Assembly (NCBI RefSeq): GCF_042651485.1
Contig: NZ_JBHSDH010000032.1
Coordinates: 1 to 33,941 of the forward strand
Origin: Sphingorhabdus_B arenilitoris
GTDB lineage: Bacteria > Pseudomonadota > Alphaproteobacteria > Sphingomonadales > Sphingomonadaceae
Length of the DNA stretch: 33,941 nt
Reading direction: 5' to 3'
Below, piece by piece: positions 29,654 through 33,941 of the stretch. Below the pieces are notes generated by a model. The model was given only the letters and a program-made list of their open reading frames with translations. It searched no databases and had not been told where the DNA came from. Numbering within the stretch: position 1 is the stretch's first letter; every line of letters starts with the position of its first letter. Both the position numbers and the translations under genes were made by a program.

Positions 29654-31066
29654 TTAGTAGCTGTAATACATATCGAATTCGACCGGGCATGGTGTCGTTT
29701 CGACGCGCAGCACATCGTCCATTTTCAGCTCGATATAAGCATCAATCTGGTCTTTGGAGAATACGTCGCCTTCGAGCAGATAATCATGATCCGCCTGAAG
29801 CGCTTCCAAAGCTTCGCGCAAGCTGCCGCATACGGTGGGCACTTCTGCCAGTTCTGCGGGCGGCAGGTCATAGAGGTTTTTATCCATGGCTTCACCGGGA
29901 TGGATTTTATTCTTGATACCGTCCATGCCGGCCATGAATAGCGCTGCATAGGCCAGATACGGGTTCGCCATTGCGTCGGGGAAGCGGACTTCAACGCGCT
30001 TTGCCTTTGCACCGGCGCCATAAGGAATCCGGCAAGATGCCGAGCGGTTGCGCGCCGAATAAGCCAGCAATACGGGCGCTTCATAACCGGGAACCAAACG
30101 CTTATAGCTGTTGGTGGTTGGGTTGGTGAAAGCATTGACCGATTTTGCGTGCTTGATGATGCCGCCAATGAAGAACAGGCACATTTCCGACAGGCCGGCA
30201 TAGCCGTCGCCCGCGAACAAGGGCTTTCCGCCGTCCCAGATCGACAAGTGGGTATGCATGCCCGAACCATTGTCCGACTTAATCGGTTTGGGCATGAAAG
30301 TTGCGGTCTTGCCATAGGCATGGGCAACTTGATGCACGACATATTTGTAAATTTGCATCCGGTCGGCGGTTTGAGTCAACGTGCCGAAAGTGAGGCCCAG
30401 CTCATGCTGCGCGGATGCAACTTCGTGGTGATGCTTGTCGCAAGGCAGGCCCATGTCGAGCATGGTCGCAACCATTTCGCCGCGAATATCCATGGCGCTA
30501 TCGACGGGAGCAACTGGGAAATAGCCGCCCTTGGCGCGGGGACGGTGGCCCATGTTACCAGTTTCATAGGTCCGGCCGCTGTTTGTGGGCAGCTCAATAT
30601 CGTCGATATAATAAGACGATCCGGCATAGCCGTCTTCGAAGCGGACATCGTCAAACATGAAAAATTCGGCCTCGGGTCCGACATACACAGTGTCACCGAC
30701 GCCCGATGCTTTCAAATAAGCTTCGGCGCGTTTTGCGGTGCTGCGCGGATCGCGGCTGTAGAGCTGTCCGGTTGATGGCTCAACGATGTCGCAGAAGATG
30801 ATCATCATCGGCGTCGCGCTGAACGGATCCATGTAAACCGAATCCAGATCAGGCTTCAGGATCATGTCGGATTCGTTGATCGCTTTCCAACCTTCGATCG
30901 ATGAACCGTCGAACATCAGGCCGTCGTTGAGTTCATCTTCACCCATAACGCCTGCACACATCGACAAATGCTGCCATTTGCCTTTGGGATCGGTGAAGCG
31001 CACATCGACCCACTCAATCTCCTCATCCTTAATCATCTTGATAATATCAGCAGCGGTATTCGCCAT
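29654..31066 (-). CDS. glnA: Glutamine synthetase type I
   Basis: 470 residues of GSI: the beta-grasp N-terminus, FDGSSIEGW (MFDGSSIEGWKAI), the metal and glutamate ligands of VGPEAEFFMFD, HHHEVASAQHELG, the ATP-binding region KPIKSDNGSGMHTHLSIW, and NPYLAYAALFMAGMDGIKNKIHPGE. The adenylylation tyrosine is Y399 in NLYDLPP, so control by GlnE is expected. The enzyme makes glutamine from glutamate, ammonia and ATP. The start at 31066 (AAGGGA upstream) gives the normal family start. An in-frame ATG at 31150 would add 28 Lys-rich residues and is discussed separately. It is co-transcribed with glnB, 89 bases apart, with a terminator after the stop. Confidence 0.97.
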   Translation of the reverse strand: MANTAADIIKMIKDEEIEWVDVRFTDPKGKWQHLSMCAGVMGEDELNDGLMFDGSSIEGWKAINESDMILKPDLDSVYMDPFSATPMMIIFCDIVEPSTGQLYSRDPRSTAKRAEAYLKASGVGDTVYVGPEAEFFMFDDVRFEDGYAGSSYYIDDIELPTNSGRTYETGNMGHRPRAKGGYFPVAPVDSAMDIRGEMVATMLDMGLPCDKHHHEVASAQHELGLTFGTLTQTADRMQIYKYVVHQVAHAYGKTATFMPKPIKSDNGSGMHTHLSIWDGGKPLFAGDGYAGLSEMCLFFIGGIIKHAKSVNAFTNPTTNSYKRLVPGYEAPVLLAYSARNRSASCRIPYGAGAKAKRVEVRFPDAMANPYLAYAALFMAGMDGIKNKIHPGEAMDKNLYDLPPAELAEVPTVCGSLREALEALQADHDYLLEGDVFSKDQIDAYIELKMDDVLRVETTPCPVEFDMYYSY

Positions 31067-31155
31067 ATTCTTTTTCCCTTTTTGCTTTGATTTTGGCTGC
31101 TTCTCATCAGCCTTGTTTTTCCTGTGCTTCTTGGATTTGTCTTTCGCCATGATGG

Positions 31156-31494
31156 TCAGACAGCTTCATCATCCCGTTCACCGGTACGAATACGCAGCGC
31201 CGATTCAACGGGGATTACGAAAATTTTACCGTCGCCAATACGGCCGGTTTGCGCAGCAGCGGCAATAGCCTCGACAACGCGGTCGGCCAGCGCATTTTCA
31301 ACGACAACCTCCAATTTCACCTTGGGCAGAAAATCGACGACATATTCCGCGCCGCGATATAATTCGGTATGGCCTTTTTGCCGGCCAAAACCTTTTGCTT
31401 CGGTCACGGTGATACCCGACACACCGACTTCATGCAGCGCCTCTTTCACCTCATCGAGCTTAAACGGTTTGATAATTGCTTCTATCTTTTTCAT
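31156..31494 (-). CDS. glnB: Nitrogen regulatory protein PII
   Basis: 112 residues beginning MKKIEAIIKPFKLDEVKEAL, with the T-loop carrying Y51, the uridylylation site (ELYRGAEYVVDFLPK), and the B-loop TGRIGDGKIFV. PII senses 2-oxoglutarate and ATP/ADP and controls GlnE and NtrB. The glnB-glnA order is the alphaproteobacterial arrangement. A sigma54-like promoter lies about 75-90 bases upstream of the ATG. Confidence 0.97.
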   Translation of the reverse strand: MKKIEAIIKPFKLDEVKEALHEVGVSGITVTEAKGFGRQKGHTELYRGAEYVVDFLPKVKLEVVVENALADRVVEAIAAAAQTGRIGDGKIFVIPVESALRIRTGERDDEAV

Positions 31495-31567
31495 GGGCTT
31501 CCCCTCTTCACTTTATCCGCCATAACCGGGACGCCCGGCCGTACGCGCGTATGAATGTAGCACGTAT

Positions 31568-31584
31568 ATCAAATATCGTGCCAA
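31568..31584 (-). promoter_or_regulatory. Sigma54 (RpoN)-like promoter upstream of glnB
   Basis: The minus strand reads TTGGCACGATATTTGAT. This matches TTGGCACG-N4-TTGC(A/T) at every consensus position except the -12 C, which is A. GG and the -12 G are 10 bases apart as required. Start predicted near 31557. It overlaps a larger dyad (GCACG at 31560 with CGTGC at 31577). Confidence 0.5.
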
Positions 31585-31630
31585 TTATCACGATGACGGT
31601 TTCTCGTCATTCGACCAGCACGGCCAAAAG

Positions 31631-31657
31631 GCAGCTGCCTAAAAAATAGGCAGCTGC
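31631..31657 (-). terminator. Terminator-like hairpin between glnB and the exported-protein gene
   Basis: GCAGCTGCCTA and TAGGCAGCTGC form an 11-bp perfect stem around five A. On the minus strand it is followed by CTTTTGG, a short T-run, so it probably ends the transcript of the gene at 31754-32386 and shields the glnB promoter. Confidence 0.65.
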
Positions 31658-31753
31658 TAGATTCATGGGCAGCATTATGGCTGCGAAAAATAAAAAGGGG
31701 CAGGCACATGGCCCACCCCGATTTTTTTGCTTTTACCTTAAAATTTGCGCCGC

Positions 31754-32386
31754 TTACCGGCTGGGTTGGTCCGCTCCGCTGCCGGGTACGAATTGCGGCT
31801 GCGCAGGCGGTGCCGCCCGGTTCAAATTCACCGATAGGCCAAATAGTTTCCACAATCCGTCCGTAGGTTCAAATTGCAGATCAAAATCAACCCGCATGGG
31901 CTGTGTCGGAAAGTTGCCGACCAGCCTCAGCTTACCATCCACAATCTGCGGTTGCTGGCTCAATTGCGGCGTTACAAAAACAACCGGGGCCAGATCAACT
32001 TTATTGGTCCGAAACGGAGCAAATAGCTCTGACAAGCGGGCAGGCGGATTGGCGCTGCGGAAATTTTCGGAGCCCAATTGGTTAAGAACGGTGTAATTAT
32101 TGGTCACATTGGCCTGGCTTAAAGCGACAAGCGAAGACCGGATCATAATGATCATCGCTTCGGGCGGGGGCATTTGTATTTGAGCTGATGGGGCACGGGG
32201 GGTAGGCGCAGGAACCGGATTTGCTTTGCTGCGTTGCTGATACGCAATTTTGGCTTCAGCGGCCTTTTCCAGCGCTTGTTTCATGGGTAATTGATTGGCA
32301 TCCAACCCGGTGCTGTTTGCCGCCGCCGGGCTGCCTATGATTACCGCTATAGCAGCGATTGCCCCATATAACTGGTTATATTTCAT
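31754..32386 (-). CDS. Exported protein of unknown function, possibly NTF2-like
   Basis: 210 residues. Signal peptide with cleavage near residue 23 (SPAAA), then a low-complexity Pro-rich linker (NPVPAPTPRAP) and a C-terminal domain of about 110 residues. The domain pattern is two helices (IIMIRSSLVALSQANVTNNY, ARLSELFAPFR) followed by strands (APVVFVTPQLSQQPQIVDGKLRLVGNFP, RVDFDLQFEPTDGLWKLFGLSVNL), which looks like an NTF2-like cone. The second ATG (32386) is preferred because AGGAG then stands 7 bases away rather than touching the first. I do not recognise a named family. Probably periplasmic or outer-membrane associated. Confidence 0.75.
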   Translation of the reverse strand: MKYNQLYGAIAAIAVIIGSPAAANSTGLDANQLPMKQALEKAAEAKIAYQQRSKANPVPAPTPRAPSAQIQMPPPEAMIIMIRSSLVALSQANVTNNYTVLNQLGSENFRSANPPARLSELFAPFRTNKVDLAPVVFVTPQLSQQPQIVDGKLRLVGNFPTQPMRVDFDLQFEPTDGLWKLFGLSVNLNRAAPPAQPQFVPGSGADQPSR

Positions 32387-32403
32387 CGTCATTCTCCTGT
32401 TTC

Positions 32404-32441
32404 AAAAAGGCGTGGAAACAGTTGCCCCGCATCCACGCCTT
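32404..32441 (-). terminator. Terminator of the adhesin gene
   Basis: AAGGCGTGG (32407-32415) and CCACGCCTT (32433-32441) form a 9-bp perfect stem. The minus strand continues into TTTTTG, 18 bases after the adhesin stop. The plus-strand side also ends in ATTTTT. Confidence 0.8.
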
Positions 32442-32458
32442 ATTTTTGAATCGTTGGT

Positions 32459-33941
32459 TTAAAATTGGATACCGAAACCTACTCGGGTTCCGACCAATTG
32501 CTCTTCAAACCCATAGCTCAGTCCCGCGTTGATATAGCTATCGTCGCTCAACCGGATATATGTTTGGAGTGATGCCGCATTATATCCGGCAAAGTTACCC
32601 CATGCGCCCCAAAGTGAGAAGTCCTTATCATCCGATAGGAACCCGCCGCCCATAGCGATGGCCAGTGCAACGCCTTGGCTATTGCGTTCGATACCTTTGA
32701 ATGCGTTGTTCAAACCGGCGGTGAGAAGATTGAAGTTATTCACATTCTGGGCCTGCAATCCGTCAACATAGCCGCGCGTTGCGGCATCGCTGGCGTCGAC
32801 CGGAGCGGCAAGGCCGGTAATCCGATTTCCGCCCAGATTGAGGTTGCCCGACAATGTCCCGCCGGTGCGTTGCAACGCGCCGTTGGCCACCACGCTGACA
32901 TCATATAGCTGCCCGCCATTGACTGCATCCGTGCTGCCCGCTGCGACATTGCCGTTGGCAACATTGGTTACCGCAACTGGCGGGCCGCCCGGAGCCGCGC
33001 CAAAGCGGACGGCGTTGGTTGGCTGCCCATTGGCATCGGCGACATATTGCACCGCCAGCATGTTGGTTGCAGTCAAGGCGTCACCCACATTGCCATAGCT
33101 GCGGCCGCCCACATTATAGGTCGGTCCAGTCAATGCGCCATTGGCCGGGTTATAGCTAGCTCCGCCACCGAGCGATGCAGCTACCACAGTGCCGATATTG
33201 GTTGTGGTTGCCGCTTGTGATGCGGCTACCCCGTCCACATAGTCACGGTTGACAGCATCGGTGCCGGCGACCGGAGCAGCCACATTGGTAATGCGGTTCC
33301 CGCCCAGGCTTAGCTCGCCAGTTAAAGTGCCGCCGCTACGCTGCAATGCGCCATCGGCAACGGACTGAACGGCGAAGAGCTGACTGCCGTTTACCGCATC
33401 GGTTGAGGTCGCATTGACCGCTCCGTCTGCTACGCCAGTTACCACCCGGTCGCCGTCGGTTCCAGCAACATTGATGCTGTGACCGCCGGTTGCCGCGCCG
33501 ACTGTGATTTGCCCCATTCCCGGCGTACCGCCCGTTTGCTGGACAAGGCCGGTGGTGCCGTTGGTCAGGTTGGTGATCTGGTCACCCAAATTGGTCAAGC
33601 TTCCGTCCACAGCGGCGATAGCGTCTCCAACATTATTGTTGGCTGTGCCTTGCACCACATAGGTCGGATTGGTGACTGTGCCATCGGGTGCCACGCTCGC
33701 GCCGCCGCCAAGGGCATTTGCCAACCCGCTATCGCCTGTTTGACGAGCGGTATCGGCGGCCTGAACCGCGCCGGTGACGTTATTATAGCTGTTACCAGCG
33801 ACAATGATCGTCGGCATGGTAACTGTTCCGGTTACGGGATCGAATGCCGCTCCGCCGCCTAGGTTGGTGGCGACGCTGGTGAGGGCGGCGTTGATCTGAC
33901 TACCGTTGATGGCATCGGTGGAGCCAGCCGACAAATCGCCG
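32459..33941 (-). CDS. Trimeric autotransporter adhesin (YadA-like), C-terminal part, continues past the window
   Basis: At least 493 residues are visible, and the frame is open to the last base, so the signal peptide and head lie outside. The passenger is made of repeated trimeric stalk/neck modules: GSTDAINGSQ or STDAVNGSQL necks, and LGGNRITNVAAP...DAV...YVDG connector segments. The C-terminus is the YadA anchor: a helix from NNFNLLTAGLNNAFKGIERN, then four beta strands with alternating residues ending in Phe (GTRVGFGIQF), the outer-membrane insertion signal. Trimeric adhesins mediate surface attachment and aggregation. Neck modules near 32860-32945 and 33320-33410 are close copies at protein level. 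Confidence 0.93.
   Translation of the reverse strand, partial: GDLSAGSTDAINGSQINAALTSVATNLGGGAAFDPVTGTVTMPTIIVAGNSYNNVTGAVQAADTARQTGDSGLANALGGGASVAPDGTVTNPTYVVQGTANNNVGDAIAAVDGSLTNLGDQITNLTNGTTGLVQQTGGTPGMGQITVGAATGGHSINVAGTDGDRVVTGVADGAVNATSTDAVNGSQLFAVQSVADGALQRSGGTLTGELSLGGNRITNVAAPVAGTDAVNRDYVDGVAASQAATTTNIGTVVAASLGGGASYNPANGALTGPTYNVGGRSYGNVGDALTATNMLAVQYVADANGQPTNAVRFGAAPGGPPVAVTNVANGNVAAGSTDAVNGGQLYDVSVVANGALQRTGGTLSGNLNLGGNRITGLAAPVDASDAATRGYVDGLQAQNVNNFNLLTAGLNNAFKGIERNSQGVALAIAMGGGFLSDDKDFSLWGAWGNFAGYNAASLQTYIRLSDDSYINAGLSYGFEEQLVGTRVGFGIQF

Noticed and set aside
1..33941. CRISPR arrays, tRNA genes, prophage or defence islands
   Set aside because: No regularly spaced direct repeats, no tRNA T-loop/acceptor patterns and no phage structural genes were seen. 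Apart from the left-edge IS the gene content is chromosomal.

Overview
The window looks like a chromosomal piece of an alphaproteobacterium of the order Sphingomonadales, perhaps a Sphingorhabdus/Sphingopyxis-like marine or freshwater sphingomonad. Supporting signs are the DUF1465/RcdA-type gene beside two small DUF465 genes, a bacterial CDC48-type AAA ATPase, the ybgF-tilS-ftsH order, a YadA-like adhesin, and dense acyl-CoA dehydrogenase/SDR clusters at a GC content that by eye is only moderately above 50%. No sequence search was possible, so the taxonomic call is inference.

Region 1-11.0 kb is catabolic. A minus-strand operon (7646 down to the left edge) encodes an ACAD10/11-like flavoprotein, a zinc alcohol dehydrogenase, an APH-fold kinase, two SDRs, a serine hydrolase of the beta-lactamase fold, and a bifunctional enoyl-CoA hydratase/3-hydroxyacyl-CoA dehydrogenase. 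The last gene is cut about two thirds of the way through by an IS5-family element whose transposase start lies at the left edge. Divergently, two acyl-CoA dehydrogenases and an SDR run on the plus strand. One dehydrogenase keeps candidate catalytic glutamates and the other lacks them. Together these genes look like beta-oxidation of an unusual, branched or hydroxylated acyl-CoA. The kinase plus ACAD10/11-like pair suggests removal of a 4-hydroxyl group through a phosphorylated intermediate.

Region 11.0-12.9 kb has few proteins but appears rich in RNA. It holds a candidate sRNA with a 21-nt all-pyrimidine loop and its own terminator, behind a heat-shock (RpoH/sigma32)-like promoter. A second candidate is a GGA-rich RNA with three C(UUCG)G tetraloop hairpins and a 12-bp terminator. 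A third is a short transcript or attenuator ahead of the CDC48 ATPase gene. The CDC48 gene has an RpoH-like promoter with the same 14-bp spacing and the same -10 octamer as the sRNA. This is the most novel part of the window.

Region 15-21 kb holds mixed genes: a DUF3060 secreted repeat protein, an MFS exporter with a small ABM-fold protein, a phospholipid N-methyltransferase-like gene convergent with a cardiolipin-synthase-like gene, rpoZ, a DUF3800 protein and a small secreted protein. Region 21-28.3 kb is a minus-strand housekeeping block (ptsP, RodZ-like, cpoB/ybgF, tilS, ftsH) for envelope, tRNA modification, proteolysis and nitrogen-PTS functions. Region 28.4-31.6 kb holds the DUF465 pair, the RcdA-like gene and glnB-glnA, with a sigma54-like promoter upstream of glnB. 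The right edge carries an unknown secreted protein and the C-terminal part of a trimeric autotransporter adhesin that continues past the window.
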